Below are positions 15,419-24,420 of a stretch of 64,000 nucleotides of DNA, piece by piece (within the stretch, counting starts at the first letter, position 1; every line of letters starts with the position of its first letter). The position numbers and the translations under genes were made by a program. A model generated the notes under the pieces. That model had not been told where the DNA came from and did not search any database. It was given only the letters and a program-made list of their open reading frames with translations. The stretch is from Aeromonas lusitana (GTDB lineage: Bacteria > Pseudomonadota > Gammaproteobacteria > Enterobacterales > Aeromonadaceae): contig NZ_PGCP01000005.1 of NCBI RefSeq assembly GCF_002812985.1, positions 177,186 through 241,185 of the forward strand, given 5' to 3'.

Positions 15419-17498
15419 CGAGCTCGCCACGCTCGCCTCCCTGCGTCAGGTACATCTGTGCCGGGGACGGGTGCGCTGGCACTATCGTCGCTCATCAGGG
15501 CAGCCCCTGGACTGCCAGGGGCTCAGCTACGCCATCGCCGATCTGGCCGGGGTGCTGGCGGTCAGGTTCAATCCCAAGGCCAGCTCCCTCGTTATCTCCT
15601 TTGACTGGCGGGTGACTGAGGCGCAGACCCTGGCCGAGCAGATCCTGGCGCTCACCCCGCCCCTTGGCCGGATCGGCTTTACGACCCCGGCGCCTGCTGC
15701 CGTCAGTCGCACCCGGCTCGCCACCAATCTGGCGGCCCTGCTCGGGGTCAACCTGCTGCCGGTACCGCTGCGCCTACCCCTCTCCTTGCTGATGGCGCTG
15801 CCGGTGCTGCGCCACGGCGCCGGTGAGCTGGTCTCCCGCGGCCTCACCTCCCATGTGCTGGAGGGCATGGCGGTCTCCATCTCCCTTGGCAGCGGCGATT
15901 ATCTCGCGGCCAACACCACCTCCTTCATGCTGGAGCTCGGCGAATATCTGGAAGAGTCCATCTCCAGGCGATCCGATGACATGCTGCGCGAATTGCTCAA
16001 GCCCGCCAGCGACGAGATCTGGGTCGAGCGCGGCGGGGTGGAGATCCTGGTGCCCGCGAGCGAGGTCGAGGTCGGCGAGACGGTGATCGTCGCCACCGGC
16101 ATGGTCATCCAGATAGACGGCACAGTGCTCGGCGGCGAGGCCTACGTCAACGAGGCCTCCATGACAGGCGAGAGCCGATCCGTTGCCAAGGCACGCGGCG
16201 ACGCCGTGATGTCCGGTACCGTGCTGGAAGATGGGCGGCTTCGCATCTACGCCGAGCACGTGGGCCAGCGCACCGCCGCCGCCCGCATCGCCGACTATGT
16301 GCAGCAATCCCTCACCGCCAAGAGCGAGGTACAGTTGCAGGCCTCCCAGCTCGCCGACAAGCTGGTGCCGAGGGTACTCGGGCTCGCGGGCTCGGCCTTC
16401 CTGCTCAGCGGCGACTGGCGCCGTGCCGCCGCCGTGCTGCAGGCGGACTACTCCTGCGCCCTCAAACTCGCCACCCCGGTGGCATTCAAATCCGCCATGT
16501 ACGCCGCCGGCAAGGGGGGCATCCTCATCAAGGGGGCCACGGCCCTCGAGCGCCTGGCCGAGGCCGACACCTTCATCTTCGACAAGACAGGCACCCTGAC
16601 CAACGGGGATCTGGTGGTGACCGACTCTGTCACCTTCGATTCCGCCTACACGGCAGACGATCTCATCTGGCTCGCCGCCTCGGTGGAGGAGCACTACTTC
16701 CACCCCCTGGCCATCGCCGTGGTGGAGGCGTCCCGCAACATTCAGGGCCGCCACTTCGATCACACAGAAGTGGAGTTTATCGTCGCCCACGGGGTGGCGA
16801 GCGAGATCGATGGCAAGCGCATCGTGGTGGGCTCGCGCCACTTCGTGGAGGAAGATGAGGGGATCGACGTCAGCCCCTGGGCCGAAACCCTGCACGGCCT
16901 CTATCTGGAGGGCAAGACCCTGCTCTACATCGGCTATGGCGGCAGCCTCATCGGCGTGCTGGCCCTGCGCGATACCGTGCGTGAGCAGAGTGCCGCCACC
17001 CTGGCGCGGCTGCGCCAATCCGGGGTGAAGCGCATCCTGATGCTGACCGGGGATCACCACGACAGGGCCCAGGATCTCGCCGACCAGCTTGGCATCGACG
17101 AGGTGTTTGCCCAGCTGCTGCCGGAGGAGAAGGCCAGCATCATAGAGCAGCTGACCTCGGATGGATCGCGTATCGCCTTCGTCGGGGATGGCATCAACGA
17201 TGCGCCGGCGCTGGCGGGGGCCCACGTCGGGATCGCCATGCAAAAAGGGGCCGATATCGCCCGCATCTCCGCCGATATCGCCCTGCTGCAGGACGATATC
17301 AGCCGGGTGGCCGATGCCCGCGAGCTGGCGTGCGCCGCCATGGGGCTTATCCACGACAACTACCGCATCACCATAGGCGCCAACACCGCCATCCTGGGGG
17401 CGGCGGCGGTCGGCCTCTTGAGCCCCATAGTCGCGTCCGTGCTGCACAACGGCACCACCATCGGCATCCTGCTCAATGCCCTGCGTGGCCGACACTGA
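15411..17498 (+). CDS. fezB: P1B-type heavy-metal ATPase, FezB-like (operon gene 6)
   Basis: A 695-residue ATP-driven metal pump. Its N-terminus has an Arg-rich motif (VHLCRGRVRWHYRRSS) and an HMA-like domain lacking CxxC (VRFNPKASSLVISF). Standard P-type motifs follow: TGES at 252-255, DKTGTLT from 391, FHPLA, TGDHHD and GDGIND at 592-597. The membrane metal motif is not CPC but YSCALKLATP (347-356), and the last helix contains LHNGTTIGILLNAL, so it is not a standard Cu or Zn/Cd exporter. Small membrane proteins precede it in an operon of six genes. P1B-6 ATPases (FezB) of ferrosome operons are the best published parallel. The metal, presumed iron, is inferred. A terminator follows. Confidence 0.8.
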   Translation: MSSELATLASLRQVHLCRGRVRWHYRRSSGQPLDCQGLSYAIADLAGVLAVRFNPKASSLVISFDWRVTEAQTLAEQILALTPPLGRIGFTTPAPAAVSRTRLATNLAALLGVNLLPVPLRLPLSLLMALPVLRHGAGELVSRGLTSHVLEGMAVSISLGSGDYLAANTTSFMLELGEYLEESISRRSDDMLRELLKPASDEIWVERGGVEILVPASEVEVGETVIVATGMVIQIDGTVLGGEAYVNEASMTGESRSVAKARGDAVMSGTVLEDGRLRIYAEHVGQRTAAARIADYVQQSLTAKSEVQLQASQLADKLVPRVLGLAGSAFLLSGDWRRAAAVLQADYSCALKLATPVAFKSAMYAAGKGGILIKGATALERLAEADTFIFDKTGTLTNGDLVVTDSVTFDSAYTADDLIWLAASVEEHYFHPLAIAVVEASRNIQGRHFDHTEVEFIVAHGVASEIDGKRIVVGSRHFVEEDEGIDVSPWAETLHGLYLEGKTLLYIGYGGSLIGVLALRDTVREQSAATLARLRQSGVKRILMLTGDHHDRAQDLADQLGIDEVFAQLLPEEKASIIEQLTSDGSRIAFVGDGINDAPALAGAHVGIAMQKGADIARISADIALLQDDISRVADARELACAAMGLIHDNYRITIGANTAILGAAAVGLLSPIVASVLHNGTTIGILLNALRGRH

Positions 17499-17528
17499 CT
17501 AGGCTCCGGATCGCCAAGGCTCGTATCA

Positions 17529-17561
17529 CACAGGGCTCGCCACGGCGGGCCCTGTGCTTTT
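17529..17561 (+). terminator. Terminator after P1B ATPase operon
   Basis: The 8-bp stem CACAGGGC / GCCCTGTG with a 12-base loop is followed by CTTTT, 30 bases past the stop codon. Confidence 0.7.
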
Positions 17562-17692
17562 CCGGCATGTTTACAAATCCTCTAGCCAGATCGTTTCACC
17601 CGGCGCAGATAGCCCATCGCTCTTGGCTATCAACGCTCTTAACCCGCAATCTTAACCGGCACACCCAGCCAAGCGCTCTCGGTCAGACACGA

Positions 17693-18778
<1,086 letters not shown>

Positions 18779-18829
18779 TCATTGTGCACCCATCTGGCGC
18801 GCCGGGGGAGACTTGTCATGAAACCGACA

Positions 18830-18835
18830 TATAAT
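18830..18835 (+). promoter_or_regulatory. Candidate -10 element of nagD
   Basis: A perfect TATAAT lies 81 bases before the nagD start, in the divergent gap with the adenine deaminase gene. TTGTCA at 18813-18818 is only 11 bases away, too close for a normal -35, and no good hexamer sits at 17 bases. Confidence 0.35.
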
Positions 18836-18915
18836 GGCGGCACAAAAACCATAACTGATTGAAGATATTCACAGTTGGCGTCGCTTTGCGCCCTGCTGCC
18901 CTACGAGGAGTACCT

Positions 18916-19665
18916 ATGAAGAAAAACGTCATCTGCGATATCGACGGCGTCATACTGCACAACAACGATCTCATCCCGGGGGCCGACCGCTTCGTTCACC
19001 GCCTTCTGGAGCAGGGCAGCAAGCTGTTGTTCCTCACCAACTACCCGGCCCAGACCCAGAAAGATCTGCAGAACCGCTTCCGCTCCGCCGGCATCGAGGT
19101 GCCCGAGGAGTGCTTCTACACCTCCGCCATGGGCACCGCCGACTTCCTGCGCCGCCAGGATGGCAAGAAGGCCTATGTGATCGGCGAAGGAGCCCTGACC
19201 CACGAGCTCTACAAGGCCGGTTTCACCATCACCGATATCGACCCCGACTTCGTGGTAGTGGGCGAGACCCGCAACTACAACTGGACCATGATGCAGCTCG
19301 GCGCCAAGTTCGTGGATCAGGGGGCGCGCTTCATCGCCACCAACCCGGACACTCACGGCCCCATGATGTACCCGGCCTGCGGCGCCCTCTGCGCCCCCAT
19401 CGAGCGGATGACCGGCAAGAAGCCCTTCTACGTGGGCAAACCGAGCGCCTGGATCATACGCGCGGCACTGAACCGGATGGAGTCCCACTCCGACGACACC
19501 ATCATCATCGGCGACAACCTGCGCACCGACATTTTGGCAGGCTTCCAGGCGGGGCTTGAGACCGTGCTGGTACTGTCCGGGGTGAGCAAGGTGGCGGACA
19601 TAGACCGCATGCCGTTCAGACCGAACCACATCTTCGACTCAGTCGTCGACATCGATATCGTCTGA
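18916..19665 (+). CDS. nagD: HAD-IIA family sugar/nucleotide phosphatase NagD
   Basis: 249-residue cytoplasmic HAD phosphatase, nearly colinear with remembered E. coli NagD (a UMP-preferring nucleotidase). DIDGVI near residue 8 is the nucleophile motif, LTNYP is motif II, and PFYVGKPSAWIIRAAL and IIGDNLRTDILAGFQAGL carry motifs III and IV. The start at 18916 follows GAGGAG by 6 bases; a longer frame would add 19 residues without support. It stands alone rather than in a nagBAC operon. A GC-rich hairpin follows the stop. Confidence 0.93.
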   Translation: MKKNVICDIDGVILHNNDLIPGADRFVHRLLEQGSKLLFLTNYPAQTQKDLQNRFRSAGIEVPEECFYTSAMGTADFLRRQDGKKAYVIGEGALTHELYKAGFTITDIDPDFVVVGETRNYNWTMMQLGAKFVDQGARFIATNPDTHGPMMYPACGALCAPIERMTGKKPFYVGKPSAWIIRAALNRMESHSDDTIIIGDNLRTDILAGFQAGLETVLVLSGVSKVADIDRMPFRPNHIFDSVVDIDIV

Positions 19666-19673
19666 TCCCCTTT

Positions 19674-19690
19674 GGGCCGCCGCGCGGCCC
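19674..19690 (+). terminator. GC hairpin after nagD
   Basis: The 7-bp stem GGGCCGC / GCGGCCC with a three-base loop lies just past the nagD stop. Only CCTT follows, so termination is uncertain. Confidence 0.4.
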
Positions 19691-19801
19691 CCTTGGCAAG
19701 GCCGGGCAGATCGTTTAACTTAAACGCAACATCGTTAAGAAAAGTAAACAACCACGGGATCAGGACGATCCCTTGCCCCCACCCCCTTGCAAGGAAGCTC
19801 C

Positions 19802-20170
19802 ATGAAAAACCTAAATGACTGGATCCTGCTCAGCGATCACTTCGTCTCCCCCACCCCGCTCACCCCACCCAGCGATCGCATCAAATCCGGCAATCCAAAC
19901 CAGACCCTGTGGAATCACTATTCCGACCCGAGCCAACAGTTTCACGTGGGCTTCTGGGCCTGCGAGCCCGGCCGCTGGGCCGTGCGCTACACCGAGCACG
20001 AGTATTGCCAGCTGCTCGAAGGCGAGGCGCTGATCCACGACAGCCAGGGGGGCAAGCTGCATCTAACCCCGGGCAGCCAGTTCGTCATCCCGGCGGGCTT
20101 CGTCGGCGAGTGGGAGACCCTGGTCGCCTGCCGCAAGCTCTATGTGATCTTCGAACCCGCGGCGACTTGA
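19802..20170 (+). CDS. Cupin domain protein (DUF861-type)
   Basis: 122-residue cytoplasmic single-domain cupin. The beta-barrel signature is visible as YTEHEYCQLLEGEALIHD followed by LTPGSQFVIPAGFVGEWETL. The strong metal-binding His set of enzymatic cupins is largely missing (a single EHEY cluster), as in DUF861/ethanolamine-utilisation-like cupins of unknown role. The start at 19802 has AAGGAAG 5-6 bases upstream; an ATG 15 bases earlier does not. It has its own downstream hairpin terminator. I cannot name a substrate. Confidence 0.8.
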   Translation: MKNLNDWILLSDHFVSPTPLTPPSDRIKSGNPNQTLWNHYSDPSQQFHVGFWACEPGRWAVRYTEHEYCQLLEGEALIHDSQGGKLHLTPGSQFVIPAGFVGEWETLVACRKLYVIFEPAAT

Positions 20171-20209
20171 CGCCCCCGTCAATCCATCCCCTTTTCCCGA
20201 CCCGCTTTC

Positions 20210-20246
20210 CATGCCGCCAGCTTGACGCTCGCGGCATGATTTTGTG
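20210..20246 (+). terminator. Terminator after cupin gene
   Basis: The 8-bp stem CATGCCGC / GCGGCATG with a 13-base loop is followed by ATTTTGTG. Confidence 0.65.
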
Positions 20247-20364
20247 CGGTTTTCCCGCTTGCAAAAGGGTTTTGCGCTAGGCATTGTGATTGGCGAGGAA
20301 TGTAAATGGAATTTCGAGCCCAAACGTGGGGGGCTCATATAAAAATCAATGAGGATTACCGCCA

Positions 20365-22029
20365 ATGTGTTCTATTTTCGGCATTCTGGACATCAAGTCT
20401 GACGCAGCAACCCTGCGCAAATCGGCGCTGGAGATGTCCAAGCGACTGCGTCACCGCGGACCCGACTGGTCCGGCGTCTACAGCTCGGACAAGGCCATTC
20501 TGGTGCACGAGCGTCTGGCTATCGTGGATCCGGGCAACGGCGCCCAGCCGCTCTACAACCCCGAGCGCACCCATGTGCTGGCCGTCAACGGCGAAATTTA
20601 CAACCACAAGGAGCTGGAGAAGGGCCTCAAGGTCGACTTCCAGTTCCAGACCAAGTCTGACTGTGAGGTGCTGCTGGCACTTTACAAGGAGAAGGGCCCC
20701 GCCTTTCTGGACGATCTCAACGGCATCTTCGCCTTCATCCTCTATGACGCCGAGCAGGATGCCTACCTGATTGGTCGTGACCACATGGGGATCATCCCGC
20801 TCTACACCGGCCGCGACGAGCACGGCAACTTCTATGTCGCCTCCGAGATGAAGGCGCTGGTGCCCGTGTGCAAGAGCGTCGAAACCTTCCCGCCGGGACA
20901 CTACCTGTGGAGCAAGGACGGCGAGCTTAAAACTTGGTACAAGCGCGACTGGATGGAATACGGCGCGGTCGAGCAGAACGTCAGCGACAAGGCTGAACTG
21001 AAAGCCGCGCTGGAAGCGGCGGTCAAGCGCCAGCTGATGTGCGACGTGCCCTACGGCGTGCTGCTCTCCGGCGGCCTGGACTCCTCCGTCATCTCCGCCA
21101 TCACCAAGCTCTACGCCGCCCGCCGGGTGGAAGACGATGACAAGAGCGAGGCCTGGTGGCCCCAGTTGCACTCTTTTGCCGTGGGTCTCGAAGGCTCGCC
21201 GGACTTGGCCGCAGCTCGCAAGGTGGCCGATCACCTCGGCACCATTCACCACCAGATCCACTTCACCGTGCAAGAGGGCCTGGATGCCCTGCGGGACGTC
21301 ATCTATCACCTCGAGACCTATGACGTAACCACCATCCGCGCCTCCACCCCCATGTACCTGATGGCCCGCTATATCAAGGCGATGGGCATCAAGATGGTGC
21401 TCTCGGGCGAAGGCTCGGACGAGCTGTTCGGTGGTTATCTCTATTTCCACAAGGCGCCGAACGCCAAAGAGTTCCACGAGGAGAACGTGCGCAAGCTCGC
21501 CTCCCTGCATCTGTATGACTGCCTGCGGGCCAACAAGTCCATGGCCGCCTGGGGCGTGGAGGGCCGCGTGCCCTTCCTCGACAAGGAGTTCATGGACGTG
21601 GCGATGCGCCTGCAACCCGCCGACAAGATGTGTGGCAAGGGCAAGATCGAGAAGCACATACTGCGGGAAGCCTTCGAGGAGCTGCTGCCCCACGAGGTCG
21701 CCTGGCGCCAGAAGGAGCAGTTCTCCGACGGCGTGGGCTACTCCTGGATTGACAGCCTGAAAGCCATGGTCGAAGAGGAAGTGACGGATCAGATGTTCGA
21801 GGCGGCGGCATTCCGCTTCCCCATCAACACCCCGCTCACCAAGGAGGCCTACTTCTACCGCGCCATCTTCGACGAGCACTTCCCGCTGGAAGCCGCCGCC
21901 CGCACCGTGCCCTACGGCAAGTCGGTCGCCTGCTCCACCCCGACCGCGCTGGAGTGGGATGCCAAGTTCAAGGAGATGGCCGACCCGTCCGGTCGCGCCG
22001 TGATGGACGTCCACCAGCAAGGCTACTAA
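20365..22029 (+). CDS. asnB: Asparagine synthase B (glutamine-hydrolysing)
   Basis: 554 residues, the same length as E. coli AsnB. The N-terminal glutamine amidotransferase domain starts with the required nucleophile Cys2 (MCSIFGI) and has RHRGPDWSG and VNGEIYNH. The synthetase domain has the ATP-pyrophosphatase loop LLSGGLDSS (about 232-240) and LSGEGSDELFGGYLYFHKAP. It converts aspartate, glutamine and ATP to asparagine. GAGG precedes the ATG by 9 bases. A strong terminator follows. The 3' end of this gene is repeated as a decayed copy at 22762-22924. Confidence 0.96.
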   Translation: MCSIFGILDIKSDAATLRKSALEMSKRLRHRGPDWSGVYSSDKAILVHERLAIVDPGNGAQPLYNPERTHVLAVNGEIYNHKELEKGLKVDFQFQTKSDCEVLLALYKEKGPAFLDDLNGIFAFILYDAEQDAYLIGRDHMGIIPLYTGRDEHGNFYVASEMKALVPVCKSVETFPPGHYLWSKDGELKTWYKRDWMEYGAVEQNVSDKAELKAALEAAVKRQLMCDVPYGVLLSGGLDSSVISAITKLYAARRVEDDDKSEAWWPQLHSFAVGLEGSPDLAAARKVADHLGTIHHQIHFTVQEGLDALRDVIYHLETYDVTTIRASTPMYLMARYIKAMGIKMVLSGEGSDELFGGYLYFHKAPNAKEFHEENVRKLASLHLYDCLRANKSMAAWGVEGRVPFLDKEFMDVAMRLQPADKMCGKGKIEKHILREAFEELLPHEVAWRQKEQFSDGVGYSWIDSLKAMVEEEVTDQMFEAAAFRFPINTPLTKEAYFYRAIFDEHFPLEAAARTVPYGKSVACSTPTALEWDAKFKEMADPSGRAVMDVHQQGY

Positions 22030-22056
22030 GCGCATCATCTCCCATCGAGACAACCA

Positions 22057-22082
22057 AGCCCCTCCCATCGAGGGGCTTTTTC
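22057..22082 (+). terminator. Terminator after asnB
   Basis: The 8-bp stem AGCCCCTC / GAGGGGCT with a five-base loop is followed by TTTTTC. Confidence 0.9.
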
Positions 22083-22213
22083 ATGGGCGTCTTCGTGGCT
22101 TAACAATGCCGTTTTTCGTATATCCCATGTCCCTGTAGTTCTTGGCGACGGGGTTCGTTCGTGTCACATTATTGCTGCTTGGAAGCAACCCATAACGACA
22201 CAAGGAAGAGACC

Positions 22214-22705
22214 ATGAAACGACTGTTACTGCCCCTGATGCTGGGTACCGCCCTGTTCAATGGCGCGGCTCAAGCGGCCGATCACCTCTGGGCCAAGGGG
22301 CTGCCCGATTACAGCCAGGGCTATGACGAGCAGCGGGATCCGGTAAAAGACCTGGCGGCCGCCAGCGTCAGGGCCGAGCAGGAGGGCAAGAAGGTGTTGC
22401 TGCTGGTGGGGGGCGAGTGGTGCAGCTGGTGCCAGGAGATGAACCAGTTTCTGGACAGAGAGCCCAAGCTTGCTAGCCAGTTCAACCAGACCTTCGTGGT
22501 AGTCAAGGTGAACGTCAGCAAGGAGAACAAGAACCAAGCCTTCCTCAAGGCCTATCCCGAGTATCTCGGCGTGCCCCACTTCTACGTCTTGAATGACAAG
22601 GGCAAGCTGCTGGAGTCCTTCAATACTGGGCTGCTCGAGAAGGGCAAGAGTTACGACAAGGAGAAATTCGGCAAGTTTATCGCCTTCTTGACCGCCCGCG
22701 GCTAA
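22214..22705 (+). CDS. Periplasmic thioredoxin-fold protein with CSWC active site
   Basis: 163 residues with a signal peptide (MKRLLLPLMLGTALFNGAAQA) and a thioredoxin-like domain. The redox motif GGEWCSWCQEMNQFL lies near residue 76-82, and HFYVLNDKGKLLESF is the cis-Pro-containing region (GVPHF). The WCxWC arrangement is of the thioredoxin_7/DUF255 kind, and a periplasmic disulfide reductase or isomerase role is plausible. AAGGAAG precedes the ATG. A decayed second copy lies at 23996-24236. Confidence 0.82.
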   Translation: MKRLLLPLMLGTALFNGAAQAADHLWAKGLPDYSQGYDEQRDPVKDLAAASVRAEQEGKKVLLLVGGEWCSWCQEMNQFLDREPKLASQFNQTFVVVKVNVSKENKNQAFLKAYPEYLGVPHFYVLNDKGKLLESFNTGLLEKGKSYDKEKFGKFIAFLTARG

Positions 22706-22751
22706 ACACTCCCGAATCAAGGCCCCGCACGCTCGGTTGAAAGGACGGGGC
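22690..22751 (+). repeat. Repeat copy 1: end of thioredoxin-like gene plus downstream DNA
   Basis: The last codons of the thioredoxin-like gene, its TAA and the following GCTCGGTTGAAAGGACGGGG recur at 24221-24269. This copy has a 14-base extra piece (TCAAGGCCCCGCAC) that completes a GGCCCCG / CGGGGCC hairpin. Confidence 0.85.
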
Positions 22752-22761
22752 CACTGTGCAA

Positions 22762-22924
22762 TTTTCGTCGAACACTTCCCACTGGTTGTCCCGCTCGTAC
22801 CGTGCTTTGCGGCAAGTTGGTCTCCTGCCCCACTCCGACCACGATCGAGTGAGATGCCAGATTCAAGTAGATAGCCGACCTGTCCAGTCGCTCCGTGATG
22901 AACATCCACCAACAAAGCTGTTAA
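22762..22924 (+). pseudogene. Decayed copy of the asnB 3' end
   Basis: About 160 bases align with asnB 21870-22029 at roughly three-quarters identity. They run through the final codons (CCGTGATGAACATCCACCAA against CCGTGATGGACGTCCACCAG) and a matching TAA. The reading frame is broken, including TGA where asnB has TGG (GAGTGAGATGCC against GAGTGGGATGCC). The similarity continues about 25 bases past the stop and is then lost in AT-rich DNA. It is a remnant of a second asnB, not a functional gene. Confidence 0.85.
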
Positions 22925-23101
22925 GCCCATAGTCTCCCATCTAGATCACACGACTCAGATCCTAAGGATGCAACTTTTAACTATTTGATTGCACCAATAA
23001 AAACCACACTGATGACATTAATGTTAGTATGATTGGCGTATTTTTTTATTATTCCGCTACAATCACTCAAGCGGTTTATAAAAAGGTCTTCTTTATCGGT
23101 G

Positions 23102-23150
23102 GAATTCAGGTGCTAGTTATTCCCTGAATTCATTCCATAAAGCACTAGCA
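23102..23150. repeat. Two interleaved inverted repeats before the AT-rich lipoprotein gene
   Basis: GAATTCAGG (23102-23110) pairs with CCTGAATTC (23123-23131), and TGCTAGT (23111-23117) pairs with ACTAGCA (23144-23150). The arms interleave, so both helices could form only as a pseudoknot or alternately. It lies 26 bases before the lipoprotein start and could be an operator or the footprint of an inserted element. Confidence 0.6.
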
Positions 23151-23175
23151 GCCTCATATGCAAAGGATATGCAAC

Positions 23176-23727
23176 ATGAAAAAAATCATTACACTACTAT
23201 TAACATTTCTCACCTCAAGTTGCTCTTCTTATTTCACTGCAAGACCACCAGTAATTGAAGACAAGGTTGGTTTAAGTGGCAGAGAAATTGTTGGGACATT
23301 GTCCACTGCACCGGACTATCGTGTTGTTTATGTAAAACTGGATGATAAAGCAAAACTCTGTGCCGAAGCCTCTCCCGATGCTGGCGCACAGTTTGCTTCA
23401 ACCTTTGCATCAGCATTAACAGCTCAAGTGTCTGGGACGACAACCCCTCTTAGTGCTGAAGCAACAGCCAATTTAACCGTAGCAATGAAGCAGTTATTCA
23501 GGCGAACACAAGGTGTCCAACTATATAGGGATGGAGCTTTTGCGCTTTGTAACTTATATCTAAACGGAGGCATTGAGAAACCTGAATATTATTTGGAACT
23601 TCAAGCATTGAGAATGTCAGCAGCCGAACTTATAAAACAAGAGATACCTTATATTGAGAAGCTAGGTGTAGATCCAATACAGGCGCCAAACATATCTACA
23701 GTTCCTGCCGATGGGCATGGCAAATAA
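23176..23727 (+). CDS. AT-rich predicted lipoprotein of unknown function
   Basis: 183 residues beginning MKKIITLLLTFLTSSCSSYF, a lipoprotein signal with the lipobox ending at Cys15 or so. The start at 23176 follows AAAGGA by 8 bases; an ATG 18 bases upstream is also in frame. The mature protein has polar, helix-forming segments (FASTFASALTAQVSG, ALRMSAAELIKQEIPYIEKL) and no domain I recognise. Base composition is clearly lower in GC than all neighbours, and the gene sits between decayed asnB and thioredoxin copies. It therefore looks acquired horizontally. Confidence 0.75.
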   Translation: MKKIITLLLTFLTSSCSSYFTARPPVIEDKVGLSGREIVGTLSTAPDYRVVYVKLDDKAKLCAEASPDAGAQFASTFASALTAQVSGTTTPLSAEATANLTVAMKQLFRRTQGVQLYRDGAFALCNLYLNGGIEKPEYYLELQALRMSAAELIKQEIPYIEKLGVDPIQAPNISTVPADGHGK

Positions 23728-23995
23728 AATTAACCAAATTAAATGCATCGTTTAAACAGGGTGTGATTGGCTTTCACGATTACCATATTTAGGGCCCTTG
23801 CTTATAATTAAACATATTGAGTGATTACTACTGGAAATAAACTAAAACCAACTTACACCTTCGTTTTAAACACTATATAGAAGCTGATTTATTTAGTCCA
23901 TTTCCATTCTTCGCATATTGCCAGCTTCGTTGAAACTTACTGAGAGATATCAATCGTGGCACCGTTAATTGATCTGGAGACAACGACAACAACAC
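23728..23995. other. AT-rich noncoding stretch
   Basis: About 270 bases of AT-rich DNA between the lipoprotein gene and the thioredoxin pseudogene. I see no convincing gene, transposase remnant or terminator; it is probably the right part of the inserted AT-rich segment. Confidence 0.5.
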
Positions 23996-24236
23996 AGGAA
24001 AAGGGCGATAGATATTATCGCTGATGCTGGGATACCCGCGGTTTCACGGTGCTGATCACGCTGTCGACCACCTCTGAGCCAGCACGGCTAGGGCGGTTAT
24101 GACGAGAAGAGGGATTCTATACAAAATTTCTGCACCCACAATCAGGGCGTAGCAAGAGTGCAAGCTGGTACGCGACAGTTGGTGCCAGTAGCGGAGCTGC
24201 TTCCTGGGCCCAGGGCCCAAGACGGCCCGCGGCTAA
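23996..24236 (+). pseudogene. Decayed copy of the thioredoxin-like gene
   Basis: The segment retains the ribosome-site region (AGGAAAAGGGC against AGGAAGAGACC), CTGATGCTGGGATACC, a GACCACCTCTGAGCC copy of GATCACCTCTGGGCC, GGTTATGACGAG and a trace of the GGTGCAGCTGGTGCCAG active-site region. It ends with GGCCCGCGGCTAA matching the intact gene's end. The start codon is lost and most of the C-terminal half is deleted. It is the partner of the asnB remnant, showing that the asnB-thioredoxin pair was duplicated together. Confidence 0.8.
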
Positions 24237-24269
24237 ATGCTCCCGAACGCTCGGTTGAAAGGACGGGGC
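24221..24269 (+). repeat. Repeat copy 2: end of thioredoxin pseudogene plus downstream DNA
   Basis: Matches 22690-22751 except for the missing 14 bases; GCTCGGTTGAAAGGACGGGG is identical in both. Confidence 0.85.
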
Positions 24270-24420
24270 TCTGGTTGCGTATGTCGTCATTGACCGAGGG
24301 GCTCAACATACGATTGCTGTTGATTGGGACAGTTAGCGATCGGTCAGCCATAGCCATTGATTTACCCCCTTGCCCGATGGGATGCTTCCTCGATGGACCC
24401 CATCGGACAAGGACGAAAAG

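Noticed and set aside
18813..18835. Complete -35/-10 promoter (TTGTCA...TATAAT) before nagD
   Set aside because: The spacing is only 11 bases; only the -10 is retained as a weak candidate.
20356..22068. 570-codon open frame antisense to asnB
   Set aside because: Antisense shadow of asnB in GC-rich DNA; asnB motifs are unmistakable.
23102..23750. Integron attC-like recombination site around the AT-rich lipoprotein gene
   Set aside because: Inverted repeats are present, but the required GTTRRRY/RYYYAAC core sites and the attC arm layout were not found, and no integrase is nearby.
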